From the NCBI GenBank assembly GCA_021732005.1, contig JAKFVT010000013.1, positions 1 through 62,918 on the forward strand: 62,918 bases of DNA, read 5' to 3'. A program made the translations under genes and the position numbers. Source of the stretch: Mycobacterium sp. (GTDB lineage: Bacteria; Actinomycetota; Actinomycetes; Mycobacteriales; Mycobacteriaceae). Each line of letters opens with the position of its first letter. The first letter of the stretch is position 1. Positions 51,682-61,146 of this stretch are shown here, in pieces. Below the pieces are notes generated by a model, which saw only the letters and a list, made by a program, of their open reading frames with translations, did not search any database and was not told the DNA's origin.

Positions 51682-52076
51682 TGGGAGCGCCGATGGTCAT
51701 CGCCGCCTTGGTTTTCGCCGGCCTCGCCGCGTTGCTGCACGTCTACATCTTCACGATGGAATCGCTGACCTGGACGTCGCCGCGTACCCGCAAGACGTTC
51801 GGCACCACCGCCGAGGAAGCCGAGACCACCAAACTGATGGCGCTCAACCAGGGTTTCTACAACCTGTTCCTGGCGATCGTCAGCATCGTGGGTATCGTCG
51901 CGATCGCGTTGGGGCACACCGGAATCGGCGCTGCTCTGGTGTTCGCTGGTGTTGGTTCGATGCTCGCCGCGGCGGCAGTGCTGCTGGCGTCCGCGCCGGA
52001 CAAGGCGCGGGCCGCGGTCACCCAGGGGGCATTCCCGTTGATCGCGGTCGTGCTGTTGGTGATCGCGCTCGTCTGA
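51681..52076 (+). CDS. DUF1304 family membrane protein
   Basis: A 131-residue protein with four hydrophobic helices. Conserved DUF1304 features: LHVYIFTMESLTWTSPRTRK, TFGTTAEEAETTKLMALNQG and FYNLFLAIVSIVGIVAIALG. Family function unknown. ATG 51681 overlaps the ruvB stop, though an ATG at 51693 is possible. It is a passenger of the ruv operon here; no link with recombination is known. Confidence 0.88.
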   Translation: MGAPMVIAALVFAGLAALLHVYIFTMESLTWTSPRTRKTFGTTAEEAETTKLMALNQGFYNLFLAIVSIVGIVAIALGHTGIGAALVFAGVGSMLAAAAVLLASAPDKARAAVTQGAFPLIAVVLLVIALV

Positions 52077-52105
52077 CGTTCGAGGCTGCGGGTCTCAGCG
52101 AACTA

Positions 52106-53209
52106 CTACGTGGTGCTGGTTGTGGCCCGGTGACGGGTTTGGTTTCCACCCGCCCGCTTGGCGTCGTACATCGCGGCATCGGCTGCGCGCACCAGTTCGG
52201 TGAGCGCCGCGGTCGCGGCGCTCCCGATATCGGTCAGCGCCATCGTTGCGACTCCGACGCTGGCGGTCACCTCGCCGGGCGCGGTCGCGACGGCTGTGCG
52301 GAATCGTTCGGCGGTGCCCGCGGCGTCGTCGGGCTCGATCAGTTCGGCGATGAGGAACTCCTCGCCGCCGAGACGGGCGACCACCGAATTCATGGCGCTG
52401 GCCCGGCGCAGGTTGTCCGCGACGGCGACCAGGACCGTGTCGCCGTAGCCGTGGCCGTGGGCGTCGTTGATCAGCTTGAACCCGTCCAGATCGACCAGTA
52501 TCACGGCCAGCCACTGTGAGTGTGGCCTGTCCGCCGCGGCGATCAGTTTCAGCGCCGACTCGTCGTAGCCGCGACGGTTGCGCAGCCCGGTGAGCGGATC
52601 CGTGTTGGACATCCTGGCGTCGAGGCTCAGCAGATGCAGGAGCAACTGACTTCCGAACGGGACGGCGAGCACGGCGATCAGCACACCCAGCACATGCCCG
52701 ACAGCCATCGCGGGGTCGCCGGCCGCGGCGATCCGCGCCCCGGCAAGGACGGTGGTGAGGATCGCGTTGACCAGCGTCGCCGCCAACAGCCGACCGGAGT
52801 GGTACAGGCCGACGTAGCCGGCGATGGGAGCGAAGGTGGCGCACGCCAACAAGCCGGTGGCCGGCGTCCCGGCGATCAGGCAAGCCAGCGTCACACCCGC
52901 GTTGGCGCCGATGGCGAAGAGCGCGGATTGACGGCGGCTCGGCCAGCCGACGAGCCAGGTGGACGCCCCGCCGAACGACAACGCCGACATCACGACCGCG
53001 GCAGTCCGGTGGACCTCACCCTGCGGACCCGACGGGCTGAACAACATCACCAGGGGGATCACCCCAAGGACGACGACGACGGACGCGATCAGGATTCGGC
53101 TGAAGCGCTGCAGGTGGCGAGCCGCGAGGTATTCGGACAACCAGTCGTACTGGCCGGGTTGGTGCCACCACCGCCGTACCCACGCGGCCATTCCCACGTC
53201 TTTGTACAT
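52106..53209 (-). CDS. Membrane-bound GGDEF diguanylate cyclase
   Basis: A 367-residue protein. About six membrane helices in the first 190 residues (ILIASVVVVLGVIPLVMLF and following) form a sensor module, then a GGDEF domain starting at NTDPLTGLRNRRGYDE. The active-site signature is intact as GGEEF in VARLGGEEFLIAELI, and the first metal-binding Asp lies in VILVDLDGFKLIND. It should make c-di-GMP. No clear RxxD inhibitory site was seen before GGEEF. ATG 53209. Converges on the DUF1304 gene. Confidence 0.93.
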   Translation of the reverse strand: MYKDVGMAAWVRRWWHQPGQYDWLSEYLAARHLQRFSRILIASVVVVLGVIPLVMLFSPSGPQGEVHRTAAVVMSALSFGGASTWLVGWPSRRQSALFAIGANAGVTLACLIAGTPATGLLACATFAPIAGYVGLYHSGRLLAATLVNAILTTVLAGARIAAAGDPAMAVGHVLGVLIAVLAVPFGSQLLLHLLSLDARMSNTDPLTGLRNRRGYDESALKLIAAADRPHSQWLAVILVDLDGFKLINDAHGHGYGDTVLVAVADNLRRASAMNSVVARLGGEEFLIAELIEPDDAAGTAERFRTAVATAPGEVTASVGVATMALTDIGSAATAALTELVRAADAAMYDAKRAGGNQTRHRATTSTT

Positions 53210-53316
53210 ATGCTCCCGACCTGGCCGCAGCCTGCCCCCCGAGGGCTGGAAGCCTGAGCGGATAGTACCCGCGGCCGCGGGCGTCCGCCGGGTCGGGGTC
53301 TTTGCAACCGAAACGA

Positions 53317-53355
53317 CACCGGGGTCGTCGATCGTCGTCGATCGCGACCCCGGTG
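53317..53355 (-). terminator. Hairpin terminator of the CAR gene
   Basis: An 11-bp perfect stem (CACCGGGGTCG at 53317-53327 and CGACCCCGGTG at 53345-53355) with a loop made of TCGATCG repeats, located 17 nt after the CAR stop on the minus strand. It is followed on that strand by TCGTTTCGGTT, a modest T-rich run. Confidence 0.65.
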
Positions 53356-53371
53356 CCGGATGCGGCCCGGC

Positions 53372-56300
53372 TTACAGCAGGCCCAGCAGCTGCAAATCGG
53401 TGATGTACTTGACGATGACCTCCGCCGACACGTGCGGAATGTCCTTGTCCGGGCCAATCTTCGCGTCCTGCACCGCGGCGCGGAACCGTTCGGTCGGCGC
53501 GATCGATCCGCGGACCGGCCGTTCCGGGTGCTGGTAGTTGTGCAGCAGCGGCAGCAGCGAGTACTGACGCTGCCGGTCGGGCAGTGCCCGCATCGCGGTT
53601 TCGAACCGCTGCAGCCAGCCGCCGTAGTCCGCGATCCGCTGGATCGGGTAGCCCGCGTCGATCAGCCAGTCGACGAACTCGTCGAGCCCGAGGCCGTCGT
53701 CGTAGGGATTCATCACGTGGTAGGTCTCGAACCCCTGGGTCACGTTCGCACCCAGTGTGGAGATCGCCTCGGCGATGAACTCCACCGGCAGGCCGTCGTA
53801 GTGCGCACGCTGACGGTTGCCGTCGGCGTCGAGTTCGTAGAACGACGCCGGGGCGATGCCGGTGGCCACCAGGCTCAGCATCATCCGGGTGAACATGTCG
53901 GGCAGGTTGAGCTGACCGCCGTAGGTGGTGTCGGCGAGGATCATGTCGCAGCGGAACACCGAGACCGGTAGGCCGCACAGGTCGTTGGCCTCGCGCAGCA
54001 GCACCTCGCCGGCCCACTTGCTGTTGCCGTAACCGTTGGCGTACGAGTCGTCGACCGCCCGGGTCGCGCTGATCTCGCGGATGTCGCCGTCCTCGACGAA
54101 GCGTCCCGGCGCGATCCCGGCACCGACACCGATCGTCGACACGTAGACGAACGGCTTGAGCTTGCTGGTCAGCGCGATCCGGATGAGCTCGGCGGTACCG
54201 ACAGCGTTGGGCCCGAACAACTCCCGGTAGGGCAGCACGTGATTGACCAACGCGGCCGGGTCGACGATCAGGTCGACGGTATCGGCCAGACGCTGCCACG
54301 TCGCCGGGTCGAGGCCGAGGTTCTCCTCACCTTTGTCGCCGGCGATGACCTCCAGGTGCTCCGCGGCCAGTGTCCGGAAGTGCGCCAGCAGCGTGGGATC
54401 GCCGCTGTCGAACGTGGCATCCAGCCGGGCGCGCGCGGCCTGGTCATCCTTGGCGCGCACCAGGCAGATCACCTTGCCATCCACCAGGTCCATCCGCTCG
54501 AGCCAATCCAGTGCGAGGTAGCGGCCCAGGAATCCGGTTGCGCCGGTGAGCAATACGGTGCGGATCTCCTTCGACGGGCCGGCCAGCTGTGGTGCGACGG
54601 CCAGGGTGGCCGCGTCGATGAAGCGGTCCAGCGTCAGATCACTGGCATGCGCTTCGGTGGCGCCGGCGCCGTGGACCGAGGCGAACGTCGGGCGCTGGCT
54701 GCCCGAGCTGCGCTCGCTCTCGATGTAGCCGGCAATGGCCTGCAGGTCGTTGGCCGGGCTGACGATCACACCCACCGGCACCTCGATATCGAAGATCTCG
54801 TTGAGCAGGTTGGCGAATGTCAACGCCGACAGCGAGTCCCCGCCGAGGTCGGTGAAGTGTGCATCGGGCTGCAGGTCCGCCGCGGCGGCCCCCAGCAGTG
54901 CGCCCGCGGCGCGGGTGATGGTCGCCAGCGCGGGGGCATCGGCGCCGCTCTGTCGCAGCGCCCGCAGCTCGTCGGCCTGACCTTCGGCCAGATCGACGTA
55001 GAGCTGCTCGAGGGCGGAGCCGTAGCGTTCCTTCAGTCGCGGCCAGGCCAGTTTTCGGATACCGGTCAGCAGACCGTTCTCCACGGTGAAAGGCGTTGTC
55101 TCGAGCAGGAAGTCACGCGGGATCTCGTAGGACTGCAGCCGCGCGCTCCGCGCGGCGTCCTGCAGCGAGTCGGCGATCAGCGCCTTGAGCTCGGCCGCAT
55201 CGTGGCCGGCCACCGCGTCGGCGGTCGGCACCACGACGGCCAGCAGGTAGGGCCGGGCGCTGTTGCCGTACAAGTAGATCTGGTGCACCAGCGGGCTGCG
55301 TCCGAACGCGGCCTCCAGCTTGGAGACCGTGACGAACTCACCCTGCGACAGCTTGAGCACGTTGTTGCGACGGTCCACATAGCGCAGGTGGTCAGGCGCG
55401 GTCTCGGCGACGATGTCGCCGGTCCGGTAGAAGCCGTCCTCGTCGAACATCGCGGCGGTGACCTCGGGGCGCTTGTAATAGCCCGGGAACAGTTGCGTCG
55501 ACTTCACCAACAGCTCACCGCGCGGATGCGGCAGATCGGTACCGAAATACCCCAGCTCTGGCACATCGACCAGCTTGTAGTCGGTCACCGGCGGGCGGCG
55601 CACCATGCCGTCGACGAAGACTGCGCCGGCTTCGGTGGAGCCATAGCCCTCGACCAGGTGCATGTCGAGGAACTTCTCGACCCACTCTTTGAGTTCCGGT
55701 GCGATCGGTGCCGAGCCGGTGAGCGCGGAGACGAACCGGCCACCCAGCAGGCTGGCGCGCTTCTCTGCCAGCACCTCGGCCTCGGTGGCCTCGCCTGCAC
55801 GACGGTCGACGTCGCTTTGCACTTCTTGGTGGATCATGTCCCACACCCGGGGAACCAGGTTCAGCTGCGTCGGGCGGGTCAAAGCCAGGTCGTCGAGGAA
55901 CGTCGACAGGTCGGGCCGTGCGGCGAAATAGACTGTGCCACCGGTGCTCAACGCTCCATACAGTGCGCCGCGGCCCATCACGTGGCTCATCGGCATGAAG
56001 CTCAGCACGATCGACGGGTAGGCGCCCTGCTTGTCGTCCCAATGCGCCGCAGCGGCAAGCCACATGTCGGCGACCTTGGACGCGGGGTACATCGCACCCT
56101 TCGGGGCGCCGGTGCTTCCGGAGGTGTAGATCAGCAGAGCCAGCGGGTCATCCCCGGCATTGTCTGTATTGGCAGCGGAACGACTTGCGCCGCGGGCGAT
56201 CTCGTCGCCCAGGGTGGTGACGGCGATGTTGGTGCCGGTCAGGCGGTCCCGGGCGGCGGCCAGCGCGTCGCGCTGATCGTCGACCTCCGGCCGAAAGTCG

Positions 56301-56866
56301 AAGACCACGAGGCTTTTCGGTGCAGGGCCGGCGAGGACGAGCTCGACGGCGTCATCGAGGTTGTCGATGCTCGAGGCGACAAGCACGGGTTCGGTCTCGG
56401 CGATGATCGGTGTCAGCCCGGCCGCGCCGGCACTGGTCTGCAGCGGCACGGATACCGCGCCGAGCTGCGTCAGGGCGAGGTCGATGGTCGTGTAGTCGAC
56501 ACTGGTGAACCCCAGGATCGCGACGCGGTCGCCCGCGGCGACGGGGTCGGCTGACCAGGCGCCGGCGACGGCCTGCACCCGATCCCACAGTTGGCGATAG
56601 GTGATGGTGTCGAACGCCTGCGTCAGTTCGGCGCTGGTGCGTCGGGTGTGCGGATCCTCGACGAACTTGACCGTCCGCTGACCCACGGCGGGGCGGTCGG
56701 CATAGCCGTCGAAAACGGTCTTGATGACGGTGGAAAGAGGCAAGCCGGGTTGGCTGGCAGCCGCTGTCACCTGCGGGTCGGGTGCGGCCGCGGCGAACTG
56801 CGGGTCGGTGGCGTACAGATCGGCAACGCGCTGCTCAAACCGGGCTTCGCGAGTATCAGACGGCAT
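53372..56866 (-). CDS. car: Carboxylic acid reductase (CAR)
   Basis: An 1164-residue three-domain enzyme, homologous to fadD9 (Rv2590) at the same place. The adenylation domain (about 1-640) has the ATP motif [15 protein letters not shown] and [20 protein letters not shown]. The carrier domain has the phosphopantetheine site LGGDSLSAL at about 690. The C-terminal NADPH reductase domain begins [20 protein letters not shown] at about 780 and contains [12 protein letters not shown] (YxxxK). It reduces fatty or aromatic acids to aldehydes with ATP and NADPH and needs a phosphopantetheinyl transferase encoded elsewhere. ATG 56866. A palindrome at 56934-56952 lies in its promoter. Confidence 0.97.
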   Translation of the reverse strand: MPSDTREARFEQRVADLYATDPQFAAAAPDPQVTAAASQPGLPLSTVIKTVFDGYADRPAVGQRTVKFVEDPHTRRTSAELTQAFDTITYRQLWDRVQAVAGAWSADPVAAGDRVAILGFTSVDYTTIDLALTQLGAVSVPLQTSAGAAGLTPIIAETEPVLVASSIDNLDDAVELVLAGPAPKSLVVFDFRPEVDDQRDALAAARDRLTGTNIAVTTLGDEIARGASRSAANTDNAGDDPLALLIYTSGSTGAPKGAMYPASKVADMWLAAAAHWDDKQGAYPSIVLSFMPMSHVMGRGALYGALSTGGTVYFAARPDLSTFLDDLALTRPTQLNLVPRVWDMIHQEVQSDVDRRAGEATEAEVLAEKRASLLGGRFVSALTGSAPIAPELKEWVEKFLDMHLVEGYGSTEAGAVFVDGMVRRPPVTDYKLVDVPELGYFGTDLPHPRGELLVKSTQLFPGYYKRPEVTAAMFDEDGFYRTGDIVAETAPDHLRYVDRRNNVLKLSQGEFVTVSKLEAAFGRSPLVHQIYLYGNSARPYLLAVVVPTADAVAGHDAAELKALIADSLQDAARSARLQSYEIPRDFLLETTPFTVENGLLTGIRKLAWPRLKERYGSALEQLYVDLAEGQADELRALRQSGADAPALATITRAAGALLGAAAADLQPDAHFTDLGGDSLSALTFANLLNEIFDIEVPVGVIVSPANDLQAIAGYIESERSSGSQRPTFASVHGAGATEAHASDLTLDRFIDAATLAVAPQLAGPSKEIRTVLLTGATGFLGRYLALDWLERMDLVDGKVICLVRAKDDQAARARLDATFDSGDPTLLAHFRTLAAEHLEVIAGDKGEENLGLDPATWQRLADTVDLIVDPAALVNHVLPYRELFGPNAVGTAELIRIALTSKLKPFVYVSTIGVGAGIAPGRFVEDGDIREISATRAVDDSYANGYGNSKWAGEVLLREANDLCGLPVSVFRCDMILADTTYGGQLNLPDMFTRMMLSLVATGIAPASFYELDADGNRQRAHYDGLPVEFIAEAISTLGANVTQGFETYHVMNPYDDGLGLDEFVDWLIDAGYPIQRIADYGGWLQRFETAMRALPDRQRQYSLLPLLHNYQHPERPVRGSIAPTERFRAAVQDAKIGPDKDIPHVSAEVIVKYITDLQLLGLL

Positions 56867-56933
56867 GACGAAACTCCATCAACGAACTAGAGAAAGAAGA
56901 TTGGTGGGCGCTTCGTTGCGCCTAAATTAAACT

Positions 56934-56952
56934 ACGTTAGCAAAACTAACGT
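56934..56952. promoter_or_regulatory. Inverted repeat upstream of CAR
   Basis: ACGTTAG (56934-56940), CAAAA, CTAACGT (56946-56952): a perfect 7-bp inverted repeat in an unusually AT-rich patch 68 bp before the CAR start and 142 bp before the plus-strand gene at 57094. It fits a TetR-type operator. No regulator gene is adjacent, so the protein binding it would be encoded elsewhere. Confidence 0.5.
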
Positions 56953-57093
56953 TATTCCTCGGTCGCGGTCGATGCTACGAACCAGTCCTGTGAACTTGCT
57001 CTCTGTCCGGCCGCATCGGCTCCGTTAGAGCCCCGCGACACCCGGGTACCCGTCCCTCATCTGGGGAACACACCCTTGAGTCAAGGAGGCGTC

Positions 57094-57771
57094 ATGAAAG
57101 ACGTAGACACCCGCCTGGATCCGCGCGCGGGCCGGATGGAGATCGCGCGCAGCCGCGGCGCGACCAGTGGATTTCTGCTCGTACTGCTGGGGCTCTGGGG
57201 AGCGTTGATTCCGTTCGTCGGGCCGTACTTCGACTTCGCCTACGACCCGGACACGCCATGGACCTGGACCGCGGCCCGCGGCTGGCTCGAGGTCCTACCC
57301 GGCGCGGTCGCGGTCCTCGGCGGACTGCTGCTGTTGATGTCGCGCAACCGGGCGACCGCTCTGCTCGGCGGCTGGCTGGCCGTCATCGCCGGCGCCTGGT
57401 TCGTGGTCGGTCGGCTCTTCGCCAGCCCCTGGGCTCTCGGCGACTTCGGCGCACCGGTGGCCAGCAGCACGGCCGGCCAGGTCGTGATCGAGTTGGCATT
57501 CTGGAGCGGGCTCGGCGCACTCGTCATCTTCTTCGGCGCGGTGGCGTTGGGCCGGGTGTCGGTGCACAGCGTGCGTGACGTGCGCTACGCGACGCGGCCG
57601 GTGGTCGCCGAACCCGATGCCGCCGAGCCGGTTGCCGCGGCCACGACGACTGAGCCCGTGGTCGAGGGGCATCATCGCCGGGCCACCGACGTGGTCGAGG
57701 AAGAACCGCGCCGTCGTCGCGGCTTGCGTGACATGTTCGGCGGCTCGCGCCGAACCCCGGTCGCGCACTAG
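57094..57771 (+). CDS. Membrane protein of unknown function
   Basis: A 225-residue protein with about four membrane helices (FLLVLLGLWGALIPFVGPYF, VLPGAVAVLGGLLLL, LLGGWLAVIAGAWFVVGRLF, LGALVIFFGAVALG) and a cytoplasmic charged tail (VVEEEPRRRRGLRDMFGGSR). Similar proteins occur in many mycobacteria; function unknown. ATG 57094 is preceded by AAGGAGG, which settles the start over the TTG at 57076. It diverges from CAR. Confidence 0.82.
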   Translation: MKDVDTRLDPRAGRMEIARSRGATSGFLLVLLGLWGALIPFVGPYFDFAYDPDTPWTWTAARGWLEVLPGAVAVLGGLLLLMSRNRATALLGGWLAVIAGAWFVVGRLFASPWALGDFGAPVASSTAGQVVIELAFWSGLGALVIFFGAVALGRVSVHSVRDVRYATRPVVAEPDAAEPVAAATTTEPVVEGHHRRATDVVEEEPRRRRGLRDMFGGSRRTPVAH

Positions 57772-57820
57772 AGATTCGGTTGAGCGCCACCCGCCGCCGA
57801 TCCCGGTGCGGCGGGTGGCC

Positions 57821-57893
57821 CGTAACCGATGTCCCCGTAACCGATGTCCCCGTAACCGATGTCCCCGTAACCGATGTCCCCGTAACCGATGTC
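57821..57893 (+). repeat. 15-bp direct tandem repeat, five copies
   Basis: CGTAACCGATGTCCC is repeated head to tail at 57821, 57836, 57851, 57866 and 57881, the last copy incomplete at its end. The first four copies are identical. It lies in the gap between the membrane protein (stop 57771) and the small P450-like gene (57956). Identical copies suggest recent expansion and likely length variation between strains. Confidence 0.92.
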
Positions 57894-57955
57894 ACTGTGC
57901 GATGTCCGCCACAACGGTGATCGGATCCCGCGGCATTCGGGACACAGTGGTAGTC

Positions 57956-58267
57956 ATGGCCGAAACGTTCGTTCCCGACGCCGACTTCACCCGGATAGCC
58001 GACATCTGCACCGCTCTGGGTGTGCCGGACGACGATTGGGTGCTGTTCTGGCGGTGGGCCGACGAACTGCCCAACGGCCGGGCCATCGACGAATTGAATT
58101 GCTACGTCGACGTTCTCATTGCCGAGCGGTGCCGGCGACCGGCGGACGATGAACTGGGCCGGCTCGTCATGTCGGGCCTGACCGACGACGAGATCCGCCG
58201 CCGCGTTGCCGTCCTGGTGGCGAAACCCGAAGAGCGACTCAGCCGGTGTAGGCCATCACGTGCTTGA
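57956..58267 (+). CDS. Cytochrome P450 internal fragment, orphan small gene
   Basis: A 103-residue frame whose sequence matches the middle of P450s only: ICTALGVPDDDWVLFWRWAD corresponds to the helix E region, and YVDVLIAERCRRPADDELGR with LTDDEIRRRVAVLVA to the stretch just before the I-helix. It ends before the oxygen-binding and heme motifs, so it cannot be a P450 enzyme. The ATG at 57956 lacks a strong ribosome-binding site, and the end overlaps the convergent dehydrogenase by 29 bp. It is either a decayed gene remnant or a truncated protein kept for another role. Confidence 0.6.
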   Translation: MAETFVPDADFTRIADICTALGVPDDDWVLFWRWADELPNGRAIDELNCYVDVLIAERCRRPADDELGRLVMSGLTDDEIRRRVAVLVAKPEERLSRCRPSRA

Positions 58268-59666
58268 TGCGGGTGTAGTCCTCGAGGCCGTACATCGACA
58301 GATCTTTTCCGTGGCCTGACGACTTGAATCCGCCGTGCGGCATCTCGGCGACCAGTGGGATGTGGGTATTGATCCACACGCACCCGAAATCCAGCGCATT
58401 GGACACCCGAAGCGCCCGCGACACGTCTGAAGTCCACACCGACGAGGCCAGACCGTATTCCACGCCGTTGGCCCAGCGGAGGGCCTCATCCTCATCGGCG
58501 AACGCCTGCACGGTGATCACCGGCCCGAAGATCTCCTCCTGGACGTGCCGGTCCTCCTGGCGCAGGCCGCCGATGACGGTTGGCTCGATGTAGAAACCCT
58601 TGTCGCCCTGGCGGTTTCCGCCTGCTGCGACTGTCGCGTGCGCCGGAACGTCGGCCAGGAATCCCAGCACCCGGTCGAGCTGATTGGTGTTGTTGACCGG
58701 CGGCACCCAGGCATCCTCGTCGTCGGCGGCGCGCCCGAACGTCGTGGCCGCAGCCCTGGCCTGTTCGGCGAGTGCGGCGGTGAGGTCCTCGGCGACGCCC
58801 GCGCGGGCAAGCACCCGGGTGGCCGCGGTGCAGTCCTGGCCGGCGTTGAAGTAGCCGGCTGTCGCGATTCCCTCTGCGGCGGCGGCGATGTCGGCGTCGT
58901 CGAACACGATCACCGGCGCTTTGCCGCCGAGTTCGAGGTGAGTGCGCTTGAGGTGGCCGCCGGCGCTGACCGCTACCGCGCGCCCCGCGGCGACCGATCC
59001 GGTGATCGATACCATCTGCGGGGTCGGATGCGCGACGACGCCGGCGCCGGTCACCCGGTCGCCGCACACGACGTTGAGCACACCGGGCCCGAAGTGCCTG
59101 GCGGCGATCTCGGCCAGCATCACGGTGGTGACGGGGGTGGTGTCACTGGGTTTGAGCACGACGGTGTTGCCGGCGGCGATGGCGGGGCAGAACTTCCAGA
59201 TCGCCATCATCATCGGGTAGTTCCAGGGCGCGACCTGCCCGATCACCCCGACCGGCTCACGACGGATCCACGAGGTGTGGTCGGCCAGGTATTCGCCTGC
59301 CGACTTGCCCTCCAGAACCCTTGCCGCACCGGCGAAGAACCGGATCTGGTCGACCATCGGAGGGATCTCTTCGGCCATCGTGACGTGATTGGGCTTGCCA
59401 GTGTTGCGCCCCTCGGCGGCAACCAGGCTGTCCGCATGCTTCTCGACGTCGTCGGCGAAATCCAGCAGCGCCTTCTGCCGCTGCGAGGGTGTGGTGCGCT
59501 TCCAGTCCATGAACGCCCGGCTCGCTGCGGCGTACGCGCTGTCGATGTCCTGCTCATTGGAAATCGGTGCGGTGCCGTACCTTTCGCCTGTGGACGGGTC
59601 GACGATCGGCATCGTCGCCCCGCTCACCGAGTCGACGAGCTCGCCGTCGATGAAGTTCTGAGTCAT
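58239..59666 (-). CDS. Aldehyde dehydrogenase, gamma-aminobutyraldehyde type
   Basis: A 475-residue NAD-dependent aldehyde dehydrogenase. Cofactor region PWNYPMMMAIWKFCPAIAAG, catalytic Glu in THLELGGKAPVIVFDDADI and catalytic Cys in YFNAGQDCTAATR are intact. Length and the GQDCTAATR signature fit the gamma-aminobutyraldehyde dehydrogenase (PatD/YdcW) subgroup, giving GABA from aminobutyraldehyde. Its ATG overlaps the gabT stop by 4 bp, so the operon should turn polyamine-derived aminobutyraldehyde into GABA and then succinate semialdehyde. Confidence 0.9.
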   Translation of the reverse strand: MTQNFIDGELVDSVSGATMPIVDPSTGERYGTAPISNEQDIDSAYAAASRAFMDWKRTTPSQRQKALLDFADDVEKHADSLVAAEGRNTGKPNHVTMAEEIPPMVDQIRFFAGAARVLEGKSAGEYLADHTSWIRREPVGVIGQVAPWNYPMMMAIWKFCPAIAAGNTVVLKPSDTTPVTTVMLAEIAARHFGPGVLNVVCGDRVTGAGVVAHPTPQMVSITGSVAAGRAVAVSAGGHLKRTHLELGGKAPVIVFDDADIAAAAEGIATAGYFNAGQDCTAATRVLARAGVAEDLTAALAEQARAAATTFGRAADDEDAWVPPVNNTNQLDRVLGFLADVPAHATVAAGGNRQGDKGFYIEPTVIGGLRQEDRHVQEEIFGPVITVQAFADEDEALRWANGVEYGLASSVWTSDVSRALRVSNALDFGCVWINTHIPLVAEMPHGGFKSSGHGKDLSMYGLEDYTRIKHVMAYTG

Positions 59667-61006
59667 CGAAGGCCGGCGAGAATCTCAGCCAGCACGTCGA
59701 GTCCCTCCGTCAGCAGCTCGTCGCTGATCGCCAACGGCGGCAGGAAGCGCAGCACATTGCCGTATGTGCCGCAGGTCAGCACCACCACGCCCTGGGCGTG
59801 CGCCGTGGCCGCCAGCGTTTTGGCGAGCTCCGGATCCGGTTCGGCGGTACCGGATTTCACCAACTCGACAGCGATCATGGCGCCCCGGCCGCGGACATCG
59901 CCGATGCGGTCGTCGTCGGCCTGCATCCGGCCGAGCTTGTCCTTCATCACCGCTTCGATCTGCTTGGCCCGATCCACCAGGCCGTCGAGTTCGATGGTCT
60001 CGATGGTGGCCAGCGCGGCCGCGCAGGCCAGGGGATTACCGCCGTAGGTGCCACCGAGACCGCTGACGTGCGGAGCATCCATGATCTCCGCGCGCCCGGT
60101 CACCGCCGAGAGCGGCAGACCGTCGGCGATGCCCTTGGCCGTCACGATCAGATCAGGCTCGATGCCCTCGTCCTCGCAGGCGAACATCGTGCCGGTGCGC
60201 GCGAACCCGGTCTGCACCTCGTCGGCAATGAACACGACGTTGTTCTCCGAACACCACGCCCGCAGTGTCGGCAGGAACCCGGGGGCGGGAACGATGAAGC
60301 CCCCCTCGCCCTGGATCGGCTCGATGATCACCGCGGCCAGATTGGCCGCGCCGATCTGTTTGTCGATGATGTTCAGGGCCCGCTCGGCGGCCAGCTCACC
60401 GTCGGTGGCCCACTCCTTGTCGATCAGCCCGTCGCGGAAGGGGTAGGAGAGTGGGGCCCGGTAGATCTCGGGGGCGAACGGGCCGAACCCGCTCTTGTAG
60501 GGCATCGACTTCGCGGTCAGCGCCATCGTCAGGTTGGTGCGCCCGTGATAGGCATGGTCGAAGGCCACCACCGCGGTCTTGCGGGTGTAGGAGCGGGCGA
60601 TCTTGACGGCGTTCTCCACGGCTTCGGAGCCGGAGTTGAACAATGCGGAGCGCTTCTCGTAAGAGCCCGGGGTGAGCCGGTTGAGGTGCTCGGCGACGGC
60701 GACGTACTCCTCGTAGGGCGTCACCATGAAGCAGGTGTGGGTGAAGTCGGCGACCTGCGCCTGCACGGCTTCGACCACCCGCGGCGACGCGTTGCCGATC
60801 GTCGTGACCGCGATGCCCGAGCCGAGGTCGATCAAGCGGTTGCCGTCGACGTCTTCGATGATCCCGCCGCCGGCGCGCGCGGTGAAGACGGGCATCGTGA
60901 CGCCGACGCCGTGCGACACCGCGGCCACCCTGCGCTTGCTCAGTTCGATGGACTCGGGGCCCGGAATCTCGGTGACGAGTTTGCGGCTCTGCTCGAGGGT
61001 GGTCAC
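59663..61006 (-). CDS. gabT: 4-aminobutyrate aminotransferase
   Basis: A 447-residue class III PLP aminotransferase, syntenic with gabT (Rv2589). Landmarks: FNSGSEAVENAVKIAR (PLP phosphate site), FIADEVQTGFARTGTMFACE (Asp), and the Schiff-base Lys in LIVTAKGIADGLPLSA. It transaminates GABA with 2-oxoglutarate. GTG 61006 is preceded by TAGGAG at normal distance; an ATG at 61096 would add 30 atypical residues. Operon with the aldehyde dehydrogenase. Confidence 0.96.
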   Translation of the reverse strand: MTTLEQSRKLVTEIPGPESIELSKRRVAAVSHGVGVTMPVFTARAGGGIIEDVDGNRLIDLGSGIAVTTIGNASPRVVEAVQAQVADFTHTCFMVTPYEEYVAVAEHLNRLTPGSYEKRSALFNSGSEAVENAVKIARSYTRKTAVVAFDHAYHGRTNLTMALTAKSMPYKSGFGPFAPEIYRAPLSYPFRDGLIDKEWATDGELAAERALNIIDKQIGAANLAAVIIEPIQGEGGFIVPAPGFLPTLRAWCSENNVVFIADEVQTGFARTGTMFACEDEGIEPDLIVTAKGIADGLPLSAVTGRAEIMDAPHVSGLGGTYGGNPLACAAALATIETIELDGLVDRAKQIEAVMKDKLGRMQADDDRIGDVRGRGAMIAVELVKSGTAEPDPELAKTLAATAHAQGVVVLTCGTYGNVLRFLPPLAISDELLTEGLDVLAEILAGLR

Positions 61007-61146
61007 TTTCGGTCTCCTAGACGAGGGGCTGGCGCGACGACGGCATTTCGAGCCTAGTCGCGTGGCAGCGCGATGCAACTGAAAACTTAGCCTCAAGGCC
61101 TACTAGACAATGGATTGCGTCGCGCAGAGCTACTCAATCAACGTAA

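Noticed and set aside
57821..57893. CRISPR-like array
   Set aside because: Units are 15 bp and directly contiguous with no unique spacers; it is a simple tandem repeat.
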